38,095 nucleotides of DNA from assembly GCA_913050105.1 (NCBI GenBank), contig CAJWZN010000001.1, positions 1 through 38,095 of the forward strand. The letters are read 5' to 3'. The position numbers were made by a program, and so were the translations under genes. This DNA comes from an uncultured Synechococcus sp. (GTDB taxonomy: Bacteria > Cyanobacteriota > Cyanobacteriia > PCC-6307 > Cyanobiaceae). The notes below the pieces were generated by a model that worked only from the letters and a program-made list of their open reading frames with translations, made no database searches and was not told where the DNA came from. Numbering within the stretch: position 1 is the first letter of the stretch; every line of letters starts with the position of its first letter. This document shows positions 29,975 through 38,048 of the stretch, piece by piece.

Positions 29975-31741
29975 GTGACCCTCACCTCCGCACCAACGGG
30001 CATCGGCGGGCAGGAATCGGTTGAACCACGCACGATCTCAGGTGCTGAGGCACTGATGGATGCTCTGCGACTCCATGGTGTGGAGACGATCTTCGGTTAT
30101 CCGGGCGGGGCAATCCTGCCCATTTATGACGCCCTGCACATCGCAGAGGATCAGGGCTGGGTCAAACACATCCTGGTGCGGCATGAACAGGCCGGCACCC
30201 ACGCGGCCGACGCCTATGCCCGAGCCACAGGCAAGGTTGGGGTCTGCTTTGGCACCTCCGGTCCAGGGGCCACAAATCTGGTCACCGGAATAGCCACGGC
30301 CCAGATGGATTCGGTGCCGATGGTGGTCATAACCGGTCAGGTCCCTCGTCCTGCGATCGGCACTGATGCCTTCCAGGAGACCGACATTTTTGGCATCACC
30401 CTTCCGATCGTGAAGCACTCCTGGGTTGTGCGTGATCCGGCGGACCTCGGCTCGATTGTGGCCCAAGCCTTTGTTATCGCTGCAAGTGGTCGTCCCGGCC
30501 CGGTTCTGATCGATATCCCCAAGGATGTTGGTCAGGAGATGTTCCAGTACACACCGGTCGCTCCTGGCTCTGTCGTCCCTCGTGGTTTCCGCCAGCCGCA
30601 GCCCCCCGAAGACCGTTCCGTTGCAGCGGCTCTTGACCTGATCGAACAGGCTGAACGCCCTCTCCTCTACGTCGGTGGTGGCGCTGTCTCCGCCGCTGCT
30701 CACGACAATCTTCAAGTGCTGGCCGAGCGTTATCAACTCCCGGTCACCACCACGTTGATGGGCAAGGGAGCCTTTGACGAGAACCACTCCCTCTCGGTGG
30801 GCATGCTCGGGATGCATGGCACGGCGTTTGCGAATTTCGCCGTCACCGATTGCGACCTGCTGATCGCCGTTGGTGCTCGATTCGATGACCGTGTCACCGG
30901 CAAGCTCGACACGTTTGCACCCAAGGCCCGGGTGGTGCATTTTGAAATCGATCCGGCGGAAATCGGGAAGACAAGGCGTGCCGATGTTGCAGTGCTGGGC
31001 GATCTTGGCCTCAGCCTCACTCGGCTCGTGGCCCTGAGCCTTCAGCGGTCCGTCGAACCCCGGACCTCGTCCTGGTTGCAGACCATTGCTGAGTGGAAGC
31101 AGCGTTATCCCCTCGCGATTCCACCTGCGGAAGGGCCGATCTATCCCCAGGAAGTGCTTTTGGCCGTTCGGGACCTCGCACCCCAGGCCATCGTCACCAC
31201 CGATGTCGGGCAGCATCAGATGTGGGCTGCTCAATATCTGCGGAACGGTCCCAGGGGCTGGATCAGTAGTGCAGGGCTCGGAACAATGGGCTTTGGCATG
31301 CCTGCTGCCATGGGAGCTCAGGTGGCATGGCCGGATCGGCAGGTGGTCTGCATCGCAGGCGATGCCAGCATCCTGATGAATATCCAGGAGTTAGGAACTC
31401 TGGCGGCGTATCGCCTTCCGGTGAAGGTGGTGATCGTCAACAACCAATGGCAGGGCATGGTTCGCCAATGGCAGGAAAGCTTCTACGACGAGCGTTATTC
31501 AGCATCGGACATGTTGAACGGAATGCCTGACTTCACCGCTCTGGCTCGCTCCTTCGGTGTGGATGGGGTCAAGATCACCGAGCGGGATCATCTTCAGAGT
31601 GATCTGGCAGCAGCTCTTCAGTCTCCTGGGCCAATGCTGATCGATGTGCATGTGCGCCGGGGTGAAAACTGTTACCCGATGGTTCCCCCTGGCAAGAGCA
31701 ATGCTGAGATGGTGGGCCTTCCGGCTCCAGCTCCCCAGTGA
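29975..31741 (+). CDS. ilvB: Acetolactate synthase, large (catalytic) subunit
   Basis: TPP- and FAD-dependent enzyme for the first common step of branched-chain amino acid synthesis; it works with a small regulatory subunit encoded elsewhere. The 588-residue product shows GYPGGAILPIYDAL, HEQAGTHAADAYARATGK with the catalytic Glu, GPGATNLVTGIATAQMDS, and the C-terminal TPP motif GDASILMNIQEL to VIVNNQWQGMV. The start is GTG at 29975. It ends overlapping the SNase-like gene by 4 nt, with the stop TGA sharing bases with that gene's GTG. Confidence 0.97.
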   Translation: MTLTSAPTGIGGQESVEPRTISGAEALMDALRLHGVETIFGYPGGAILPIYDALHIAEDQGWVKHILVRHEQAGTHAADAYARATGKVGVCFGTSGPGATNLVTGIATAQMDSVPMVVITGQVPRPAIGTDAFQETDIFGITLPIVKHSWVVRDPADLGSIVAQAFVIAASGRPGPVLIDIPKDVGQEMFQYTPVAPGSVVPRGFRQPQPPEDRSVAAALDLIEQAERPLLYVGGGAVSAAAHDNLQVLAERYQLPVTTTLMGKGAFDENHSLSVGMLGMHGTAFANFAVTDCDLLIAVGARFDDRVTGKLDTFAPKARVVHFEIDPAEIGKTRRADVAVLGDLGLSLTRLVALSLQRSVEPRTSSWLQTIAEWKQRYPLAIPPAEGPIYPQEVLLAVRDLAPQAIVTTDVGQHQMWAAQYLRNGPRGWISSAGLGTMGFGMPAAMGAQVAWPDRQVVCIAGDASILMNIQELGTLAAYRLPVKVVIVNNQWQGMVRQWQESFYDERYSASDMLNGMPDFTALARSFGVDGVKITERDHLQSDLAAALQSPGPMLIDVHVRRGENCYPMVPPGKSNAEMVGLPAPAPQ

Positions 31742-32088
31742 TCCGTGCACTTCTGATCGGTTTATCTCTGCTGTTGCTGGCAGCACCAGTCAGCGCTGCG
31801 GAAGTGCTTCAGGTCCGCTCCAGCTCCTTGCTTCAGGTGGGAGATCGCAATCGCACCTACACCGTTGTACTGGCGTGCGCGGCTGTGGATCCGGTCCTTG
31901 AAGATGAGGCGGTCAGGTGGCTTAGGGATCAATTGCCGCGTCGTCGCCGGGTCAATCTGCGTCCGGTCGGCTCCCTGGACGGTCAGCTGCTGGCCAGGGT
32001 GACTCCCCTTGGCGAACCGACTGACCTCAGCACTGGTTTGGTGGCAGCATCTCTGGCCGTCGACAGCTGTCAGTCAGAGGTGTCTTGA
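31738..32088 (+). CDS. Small secreted protein, SNase-like fold (degenerate)
   Basis: A 116-residue exported protein: a signal peptide (LLIGLSLLLLAAPVSAAE, cut about residue 21) and a compact beta-rich domain. The order VLACAAVDP, EDEAVRWLRDQLPRRRRVNL, LDGQLLARVTPLGEPTDLST and GLVAASLAV follows staphylococcal-nuclease-like domains (R-L-x-x-I-D-A-P, then E-A-x-x-x-L, then D-x-Y-G-R and G-L-A). The metal-binding D and catalytic Arg residues of that family are not evident, so nuclease activity is doubtful. It starts at a GTG overlapping the ilvB stop by 4 nt and is followed by a small membrane protein with a 1-nt overlap. Weak similarity; treat as inference. Confidence 0.62.
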   Translation: MIRALLIGLSLLLLAAPVSAAEVLQVRSSSLLQVGDRNRTYTVVLACAAVDPVLEDEAVRWLRDQLPRRRRVNLRPVGSLDGQLLARVTPLGEPTDLSTGLVAASLAVDSCQSEVS

Positions 32089-32309
32089 TGGCGGACAATC
32101 GCATCGCCAAGGGGATTGTTCTGGTTCCATGCCTGCTCCTTGGGGGGGCTTTTCTGGCCACCGCCATTTGGGGGCAGGGTCCCGCTGCTGACAATCGTGG
32201 TCTGGCAGCCTCCATCGGAGTGGCACTTCTGTTGGCCGGCTTAGGAGCCCAGTGGCTCAGCAATGAATCGGGTCAGACGGATCCAGACAGGAGCGAGAAA
32301 ATTCCTTGA
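32088..32309 (+). CDS. Small two-helix membrane protein (unrecognised)
   Basis: A 73-residue protein with two membrane helices, about 10-27 (IVLVPCLLLGGAFLATAIW) and 41-57 (LAASIGVALLLAGLGAQWL), and a polar, acidic C terminus. The ATG at 32088 is preferred, as it overlaps the preceding stop by 1 nt (TGATG), over a TTG three bases earlier. No family is recognised. It is transcribed with ilvB and the SNase-like gene. The next gene starts 156 bp further on. Confidence 0.6.
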   Translation: MADNRIAKGIVLVPCLLLGGAFLATAIWGQGPAADNRGLAASIGVALLLAGLGAQWLSNESGQTDPDRSEKIP

Positions 32310-32465
32310 CTTGACGGGGCAGGGTTGTTCCATTCGCTCGGATTCGTCTGTCGGTCTCTCGACAAGGTGGGCTCTGTACGTTGTCCTCCCGTCGTGTTTC
32401 AAGCGGTTGCGTCGTGCTGCAGAGCGGCTCATCTGGTCGAATGGTGGCTGGGCTGAACCGCACTG

Positions 32466-34139
32466 ATGCTGCGACTGAGTGAACTGCGGCTGCCGCTGGA
32501 TCACACCGATGACGACTTAAACCAGGCCCTGTTGCGTCATTTGCGAATCCCGCCTGAACATCTGCTGGAGCAGCACCTGGTGAAGCGCAGCGTTGATGCA
32601 CGCCGACGCGATCGCATTCAGCTGATTTACAGCATGGATGTGCGTGTGAAGGGAGAGGCTGCCCTGAGCCGGAAGCATGCCCGTAATCCCAAGGTCTGCC
32701 CCGCTCCCGACACGTGTTATCGATCCGTGGGTCATGCGCCGGCAGGGTTTCCACCGCGTCCTGAATTTCAACCGGTGGTGGTTGGAGCTGGCCCCTGTGG
32801 CTATTTCGCGGCTCTTCTGCTGGCGCAGATGGGCTTTCGCCCTCTGCTGCTGGAACGCGGCCAGCCGGTGAAGGAACGCACCCTTCAGACCTTCGCTTTC
32901 TGGCGGGGGCAGCGAGACCTTGATCCTGAATCCAATGCTCAGTTCGGGGAAGGCGGAGCCGGCACGTTCTCCGATGGCAAGCTCTACAGCCAGGTGAGTG
33001 ATCCCGAGCACTACGGCCGAAAGGTGCTGGAAGAGCTCGTGGCATGTGGTGCCAATGACGAGATCCTGACCCGCCACCATCCCCACATCGGCACGTTCAA
33101 ACTTGCAACGGTTGTGCGCGGCCTTCGGGCGCGGATCGAGCAACTAGGCGGCGAGGTTCGTTTCGGCAGCCGAGTGGTGCGTCTGCAACTAGCCCCTTGT
33201 TCGGAAGCCCCCAAACCCTGGCAACTGGTGGGGCTTGAGCTTGCAGACGGCACGATTCTGCCGACGCGGCATGTGGTGCTCGCCCCTGGTCATTCGGCTC
33301 GTGATTGCTTCAGCATGCTTGAGCAAGTGGGCGTCAGGCTCGAGGCCAAGCCTTTTTCGGTGGGGCTGCGGATTGAGCATCCTCAACAGCTGATCGATCA
33401 TGCCCGCTGGGGGGAACAGGCTGGTCATCCCCGTCTGGGTGCCGCCGAATACAAACTTGTTCATCACGCCGGGAATGGGCGCTGCGTTTACAGCTTCTGC
33501 ATGTGTCCTGGTGGCTTTGTTGTTGGTGCGACTTCAGAGGAGGGGCGCGTTGTGACCAACGGCATGAGCCAACACTCCCGCAATGAGCGCAATGCAAACA
33601 GTGGTCTTGTCGTGAATCTCGAGCCCGAGGATCTGGCCCCCTATGCCCGTTACCCCGGGGATCCCCTCGCCGGTGTTGCTTTGCAGCGGGATCTTGAGGC
33701 CAGAGCGTTCCAGCTGGGTGGAGGCACCTATGCCGCTCCAGCCCAACGTCTCGAGGATTTTGTGGCGGGGCGACCGTCCGAGGAACTCGGCGCGATCGCG
33801 GCGTCCTATCAGCCGGGGATCACTCCCGCGGATCTCGAGACGGCTTTGCCAGCACCGATCATCGCCGCGATACGGGAGGCCATACCAGCTTTTGCGCTTC
33901 GACTCAAGGGCTACGACCATCCCGACGCGGTTCTGACTGGCGTGGAAACGCGCACGTCCTCACCGGTGCGTATTCCGCGTGACGACCGGATGGAATCGCT
34001 GAATACGGCTGGATTGATCCCCGCAGGAGAGGGGGCTGGCTATGCCGGTGGCATTTTCTCGGCAGGAATTGACGGAATTCGTGCGGCGGAGGCGGTAGCG
34101 CTTCAGCTCCTCAAGGTCGTGCCGGACTCCTCGGCCTGA
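32466..34139 (+). CDS. FAD-dependent dehydrogenase (large oxidoreductase family)
   Basis: A 557-residue flavoprotein. The N-terminal about 100 residues form a helical domain of unknown role (LRLSELRLPLDHTDDDLNQA); then comes the FAD motif VVVGAGPCGYFAALLLAQ, an E-R-G end of strand 2, and the stretch FGEGGAGTFSDGKLYSQV that marks this uncharacterised family. The second FAD contact is near the C terminus in GEGAGYAGGIFSAGIDGI. The substrate is unknown; relatives are often labelled simply FAD-dependent dehydrogenase. The end overlaps the convergent PgeF gene by 37 nt. Confidence 0.86.
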   Translation: MLRLSELRLPLDHTDDDLNQALLRHLRIPPEHLLEQHLVKRSVDARRRDRIQLIYSMDVRVKGEAALSRKHARNPKVCPAPDTCYRSVGHAPAGFPPRPEFQPVVVGAGPCGYFAALLLAQMGFRPLLLERGQPVKERTLQTFAFWRGQRDLDPESNAQFGEGGAGTFSDGKLYSQVSDPEHYGRKVLEELVACGANDEILTRHHPHIGTFKLATVVRGLRARIEQLGGEVRFGSRVVRLQLAPCSEAPKPWQLVGLELADGTILPTRHVVLAPGHSARDCFSMLEQVGVRLEAKPFSVGLRIEHPQQLIDHARWGEQAGHPRLGAAEYKLVHHAGNGRCVYSFCMCPGGFVVGATSEEGRVVTNGMSQHSRNERNANSGLVVNLEPEDLAPYARYPGDPLAGVALQRDLEARAFQLGGGTYAAPAQRLEDFVAGRPSEELGAIAASYQPGITPADLETALPAPIIAAIREAIPAFALRLKGYDHPDAVLTGVETRTSSPVRIPRDDRMESLNTAGLIPAGEGAGYAGGIFSAGIDGIRAAEAVALQLLKVVPDSSA

Positions 34140-34948
34140 CTCACGATCCCGTTCCATTGAACAGCCTTGACTTGGTCCCTGCGCCAGGAATGGAACAGCT
34201 CAGGTTCACTCGCTGTGCAGAGGGGGCAGCTGCTGATATTGGCCGGGTTCACCCCTGAATCCTCGAGTTGGAGAACGGTGGCCAGGCGCAGATCGAATCT
34301 GTATCGATCGGGCTCAGGGTCGACCTGAACAGCCCCGGCCTCGACAAGAGCAGTTCGCCCATCGGAGATGGAGCCAAAGCTGGCAGCAATTGCTGTGACA
34401 ACGTCATCGCCAACCTGATAGCGAGCCCCACTGACTGCTGGGCCAAGGGCCACAACAAGGTCCTTTCTCCTGGCTCCCCGTGCTTCCAGCTGTTCCACCG
34501 CCGAGGGCAGGATATGGGCCGCGACACCTCTCCACCCGGCGTGGCAGGCAGCCGTGTGCCCAGTTAGGGGATCGGCGATCAACACCGGAGTGCAATCTGC
34601 ACCGCACACCCACAGGCTCTGGCCACCGCGGTTGCTCACAAGGCCGTCTGCTTCCGGCCAGGGCGCTCCACAGGCCTGGTCCGCCTCCAGTACGAGGCCA
34701 CTGTGAATCTGCTGCGGCCGGTGAACACTGGTACTCACACTGATGTAGCCCGACAGTTCCTCAGGATCCCGTCCGCTCCAGAGTCGGGTGAAGAAGCCAT
34801 GCTCGAAGCCCTGGCGGGCGAGTGCGTCTGACTGGAGGTAGTAGCCGCCGTAGCAGCCGATCCAGGTCCAGCCGTCCAGTTCATTGAAACTGCCGTCCGG
34901 TCGAGCGAAAGGCCCTGGCCCCGTTTCTGCTGGAGCCGCTCCCCTCAC
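34103..34948 (-). CDS. pgeF: Peptidoglycan editing factor, YfiH/laccase-domain
   Basis: PgeF-type proteins remove wrongly placed amino acids from peptidoglycan precursors; some relatives act on adenosine or phenols. The 281-residue product has the family core: WVCGADCTPVLIADP, the zinc motif CHAGWRGVAAHILPS, GPAVSGARYQVGDDV, then FDLRLATVLQLEDSGVN and a C-terminal ISSCPLCT. The ligand Cys and His are present. The first about 40 residues are polar and poorly conserved, so a later start cannot be ruled out. Its start overlaps the Tab2-like gene's stop by 4 nt, placing it last in an S1-Tab2-PgeF operon. Confidence 0.9.
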   Translation of the reverse strand: MRGAAPAETGPGPFARPDGSFNELDGWTWIGCYGGYYLQSDALARQGFEHGFFTRLWSGRDPEELSGYISVSTSVHRPQQIHSGLVLEADQACGAPWPEADGLVSNRGGQSLWVCGADCTPVLIADPLTGHTAACHAGWRGVAAHILPSAVEQLEARGARRKDLVVALGPAVSGARYQVGDDVVTAIAASFGSISDGRTALVEAGAVQVDPEPDRYRFDLRLATVLQLEDSGVNPANISSCPLCTASEPELFHSWRRDQVKAVQWNGIVSQAEESGTTLRS

Positions 34949-35841
34949 AGTGTGGCGATGTCACGCATCATCCAGAATCCAGCGAAGGCTTGTTCCTGCG
35001 GACTGGCCTGAATGGCAATGAATTGCAGCCCTTTGCCGATCTCCTTTGATTCAGCCAGGGCGTTTGAAATTGCTTCCCCAGCCTTGGCATCAAGGTCGCT
35101 CACCAGCCATCGGTCGTCCTGACCGGCCTCCAGCACCAGCTGACGACCTTCCACCAGAAGACGAACGGGTTCGAGTCCCCCCAGCCAACCGGCCATGGCC
35201 AGGGCTCGGCTGCTGCTGAATAGTCGTAATCCAGGGACCGGTTGGTTGTCTTCAACCGAATCGGGAAGCGGAAGCAGACCGCTGAAACCCATCGGCCATT
35301 CACTGGCCTCTCGCAGGAGTTGTGCTGGCAGGGCCGCCCATGACCAGGCATCACCCTGAACCTCTTCCGGCAGTGGCACCGCAGGAGTGGTCACCGATGC
35401 TGGAGGTGGGGCCAGAGGGCCGGCCATGAATCCCTCCTCCTGGGGGTAGACCTCTTGCTCCCGCTGCTGCAACCAGTCCAGCAACGCGTAGGTGCGGCGA
35501 CTGGAGATCATTTCTAGATCGAGCTCTCCAGCAGCCCTCTGGACCATCGTCCGCATTGAGCTTCGCCAGCAGCGCAGTCTTCGTGGCGCCACCAACCCCG
35601 ATTTCAGGGCTGCTTCGCGGGCTTCTTTGAGGGCAGAAGACAACCAGAGGGAGTTGACCTCACCTGAGGGGCAGCGTTTTGCGAAGCGGAACGGTTCGCC
35701 AGGTGCTTCAGCATTCGGGGTGGCTGTGATCAGCAGCTCCCATCGTTTGCGGCCATCGGATTCAAGAATCGGTCTTGAGTAGAAGTCGAGCTCCCAGTCC
35801 GTTCCCAGAGAAGCTGCCGAGTTGGCTGCGGCTGGTGTCAT
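34945..35841 (-). CDS. Tab2/Atab2-family RNA-binding protein
   Basis: A 298-residue protein of the Tab2 family, known in Chlamydomonas and Arabidopsis for being needed to translate photosystem I (and other) chloroplast mRNAs. The N-terminal signature TDWELDFYSRPILESDGRKR and the C-terminal FAGFWMMRDIATL are typical, with RRLRCWRSSMRTMVQRAA in between. No separate RNA-binding domain is seen; the family binds RNA on its own. It overlaps the S1-domain gene upstream by 4 nt and pgeF downstream by 4 nt. The tie to an S1 protein supports a role in translation. Confidence 0.92.
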   Translation of the reverse strand: MTPAAANSAASLGTDWELDFYSRPILESDGRKRWELLITATPNAEAPGEPFRFAKRCPSGEVNSLWLSSALKEAREAALKSGLVAPRRLRCWRSSMRTMVQRAAGELDLEMISSRRTYALLDWLQQREQEVYPQEEGFMAGPLAPPPASVTTPAVPLPEEVQGDAWSWAALPAQLLREASEWPMGFSGLLPLPDSVEDNQPVPGLRLFSSSRALAMAGWLGGLEPVRLLVEGRQLVLEAGQDDRWLVSDLDAKAGEAISNALAESKEIGKGLQFIAIQASPQEQAFAGFWMMRDIATL

Positions 35842-37073
35842 CCGGCGTCCTGTTCCTGCTGCTTGAGAACGCTCTGGGCCCGCTTTGCACGGTCGGCTGC
35901 CTCAGACATCACCTTGGACTTTTCCACCAGCAGTTCGCCGGGAGGTCCCTCAAGGAGGGCTGTGTTCAAGCTGATGCGGCCGCGGCCAGGATCCAGTTCG
36001 GTGATCAGAGCCTGCACGCGCTCCCCTTCATCGAATACTTCCCGAATGGAACGAAGGCTGCCGTTTGTTATGGCGGATTGATGCAGCAGTCCGCTGATCC
36101 CGCCTAAATCGATGAACAGGCCGTAGGGCTTGACGGCTGCCACCTGGCCTTCGACCAACTGACCAACCTCGAGATCCTGGAAGCGAGCAGCCACGGCAGC
36201 GCGCTTTTCAGACAGAACCAACTTCCGGGTTTCGGAGTTGACCTCGAGAAACGCTACGCCGACGGTCTTACCCACCATCTCCTGGTGATTCTCTCCCTGC
36301 TGAAGCTGGGAGCGGGGGATGAAGCCTCTGAGGCCCTCCAGATCGCAGGTGACTCCACCACGGTTGAAACCGGTGATGATCACCTGGACAACTTTGCCGT
36401 CTTTTTCAAGCAGTTTCACCTTGTCCCAGCTTTTGCGTAGCTCAAGCGCACGACAGCTGATGGTGACCATGCCATCGGCGTTCTGCTCCCGAGTCACCAG
36501 TACGTCGACCTTCTGACCCTTGGGGAAGCGCTCCCTCAGGTTGGTGACGACACCAAGGCCTGCTTCGCTCTTGGGCATGTAGCCGGGAGCTTTGCCGCCG
36601 ATGTCGACGTAAATGCCATCGCTTTCGAGTGCGATGACCGTTCCTTGAATCACCTCACCTGTGGTCCCCACGGGAGCATTGGCATCCAGCGCGGCAAGGA
36701 AAGCCTCTTCGTCGAAATCGAAATCGTCGACGCTGCGGTTCTGCGCTGGCTCATTACGACGAGGTTTCTCATCGGGCGATGCCAGAAGATCGGCCATGGT
36801 CATGCCTTCCATGGCACCCATGTCGAAGCGATCGTCATCGCTGGATTCGGCCTCGCTCTGACGGGATTTCGGTGGCCCTGTCAGACCTGCCCGTTCCTCC
36901 AGCAGCCGGGCTTTTTCGGCGGCAGCCTCAGCAGCCGCACGCGCTTCAGCGGCTTCTCGCTGGAGATTCTCCTGCTCCTCTCGCCGGTTGATTTTCATCA
37001 CCTGCAGCGGCTGTTGTGATGCCGGTCGCGCGGGTTTGGGGCGATTGGGCTGGGGACTGCCTGCTGCGGCCAT
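35838..37073 (-). CDS. S1-domain RNA-binding protein (ribosomal protein S1 homologue)
   Basis: A 411-residue protein with an N-terminal basic/coiled-coil region of about 130 residues (EEQENLQREAAEARAAAEAA) followed by three S1 domains: one from about 135 (TGEVIQGTVIALESDGIYVD), one from about 220 (GKVVQVIITGFNRGGVTCDL) and one from about 305 (GQLVEGQVAAVKPYGLFIDL). Cyanobacteria carry more than one S1-like protein, the main one being RpsA; this longer-tailed form is more like the second (Nbp1/Rps1b) class, but that assignment is an inference. It opens an operon with the Tab2-like and pgeF genes. Confidence 0.92.
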   Translation of the reverse strand: MAAAGSPQPNRPKPARPASQQPLQVMKINRREEQENLQREAAEARAAAEAAAEKARLLEERAGLTGPPKSRQSEAESSDDDRFDMGAMEGMTMADLLASPDEKPRRNEPAQNRSVDDFDFDEEAFLAALDANAPVGTTGEVIQGTVIALESDGIYVDIGGKAPGYMPKSEAGLGVVTNLRERFPKGQKVDVLVTREQNADGMVTISCRALELRKSWDKVKLLEKDGKVVQVIITGFNRGGVTCDLEGLRGFIPRSQLQQGENHQEMVGKTVGVAFLEVNSETRKLVLSEKRAAVAARFQDLEVGQLVEGQVAAVKPYGLFIDLGGISGLLHQSAITNGSLRSIREVFDEGERVQALITELDPGRGRISLNTALLEGPPGELLVEKSKVMSEAADRAKRAQSVLKQQEQDAG

Positions 37074-37135
37074 GGACCAGGGGTCGTCGATCGGCCATTC
37101 TGACAGCCAGAGATGGGTTTGGATCAGCTCTAAGC

Positions 37136-37972
37136 ATGCCGTTGGATTCCACTCGCCGTTGCTTTAGTGAGCTGAGCTGGCCGCAGGTGGAGCAGGCCGT
37201 TGCGATCGATCGAGCCACGCTTGTTTGGCCTTTCGGTGCTTGTGAACAGCACGGTCCCCATCTGCCGCTCGCCACCGATGCGTTGTTTGCAGATCGATTG
37301 CTGGATGCAGTTCTCGAAAAGCTGCCCGATGAGACCCCTGTCTGGCGTTTGCCTATTCAGTCCATCGGCTTCTCCCCTGAGCACGTTTGTTTTCCAGGCA
37401 CCCTCAGCCTTTCGTCCGAGTTGTTGATTTCCATGGTTGTGGAGCTGGGTGAGCAGCTTGCTGCCATGGGTTGGACGCGATTGGTCCTGTTCAACGCCCA
37501 TGGCGGACAGATTGCCCTTCTGCAGGTGGCTGCGCGTGAGTTGCGCAAGCGTTGTCCATCTCTGGCGGTGCTTCCCTGTTTCCTCTGGAGTGGTGTTGAG
37601 GGTCTGGCGTCCCTCATCGCAGAGCCGGAACTCTCAGATGGGCTGCATGCAGGTTTGGCGGAAACGTCGTTGATGCAGCGGCTGGCTCCTTCACTGGTGA
37701 GTGAATCTCGGCCCGCCGAAGGCCTGAAGATCTCCGAGCCATCCCACAAAGCCCCTTCAGGATGGACCCTTGAAGGTGCTGCACCGTGCGCCTGGCTCAC
37801 CTCCGATGTTTCATCCAGTGGTGTCATCGGTGACAGCCGTGGTGCCTCGGCAGAGCTGGGTTCCGCTCTCGAGACGCTTCTGATTCGGCACTGGATCCAG
37901 ATGCTGCAAAGCCTTGTGGACAGCGATTGGCCACCGCGTCCCAGATCAGCCTTCAGGTCGTCCGCATCCTGA
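37136..37972 (+). CDS. Creatininase-family amidohydrolase
   Basis: A 278-residue metal-dependent hydrolase. Family motifs: VWPFGACEQHGPHLPLATD with metal-binding Glu and His, LVLFNAHGGQIALLQVAAR, and HAGLAETSLMQ with the later Glu. The substrate is unknown: the family includes creatininase, formamide hydrolases and MftE. The ATG at 37136 is used; the longer frame upstream to 37016 lies over the S1 gene on the other strand. It diverges from the S1 gene with 62 bp between and precedes the presumed ado gene. Confidence 0.9.
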   Translation: MPLDSTRRCFSELSWPQVEQAVAIDRATLVWPFGACEQHGPHLPLATDALFADRLLDAVLEKLPDETPVWRLPIQSIGFSPEHVCFPGTLSLSSELLISMVVELGEQLAAMGWTRLVLFNAHGGQIALLQVAARELRKRCPSLAVLPCFLWSGVEGLASLIAEPELSDGLHAGLAETSLMQRLAPSLVSESRPAEGLKISEPSHKAPSGWTLEGAAPCAWLTSDVSSSGVIGDSRGASAELGSALETLLIRHWIQMLQSLVDSDWPPRPRSAFRSSAS

Positions 37973-37988
37973 ACTGAGGCCCCCAATG

Positions 37989-38017
37989 TTCACGAAGGGA
38001 GCAATGCTGGTTATTCT
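37989..38017 (+). promoter_or_regulatory. Candidate promoter for the gene at the right edge
   Basis: TTCACG (37989-37994) and TATTCT (38012-38017) are separated by 17 bp, with matches of 4/6 to TTGACA and 4-5/6 to TATAAT. Transcription would start near 38024, about 25 nt before the ATG at 38049. Confidence 0.38.
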
Positions 38018-38022
38018 CTGTC

Positions 38023-38035
38023 CCACTGAAAGTGG
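38023..38035 (+). repeat. Short hairpin in the leader of the right-edge gene
   Basis: CCACT-GAA-AGTGG forms a five-pair stem with a 3-nt loop 13 nt before the ATG. It is at or just after the predicted transcription start. Confidence 0.3.
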
Positions 38036-38048
38036 TAGATCACGTCCT

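Noticed and set aside
30038..31234. Long open frame on the - strand inside ilvB
   Set aside because: It lies wholly within the conserved acetolactate synthase gene and its translation has no recognisable domain; it reflects GC-rich third positions.
32257..33045. Open - strand frame over the start of the FAD dehydrogenase
   Set aside because: Shadow of the dehydrogenase; Arg/Pro/Ala-rich, no motifs.
37016..37135. Upstream extension of the creatininase-family gene
   Set aside because: It overlaps the S1 gene on the other strand and adds no family similarity.
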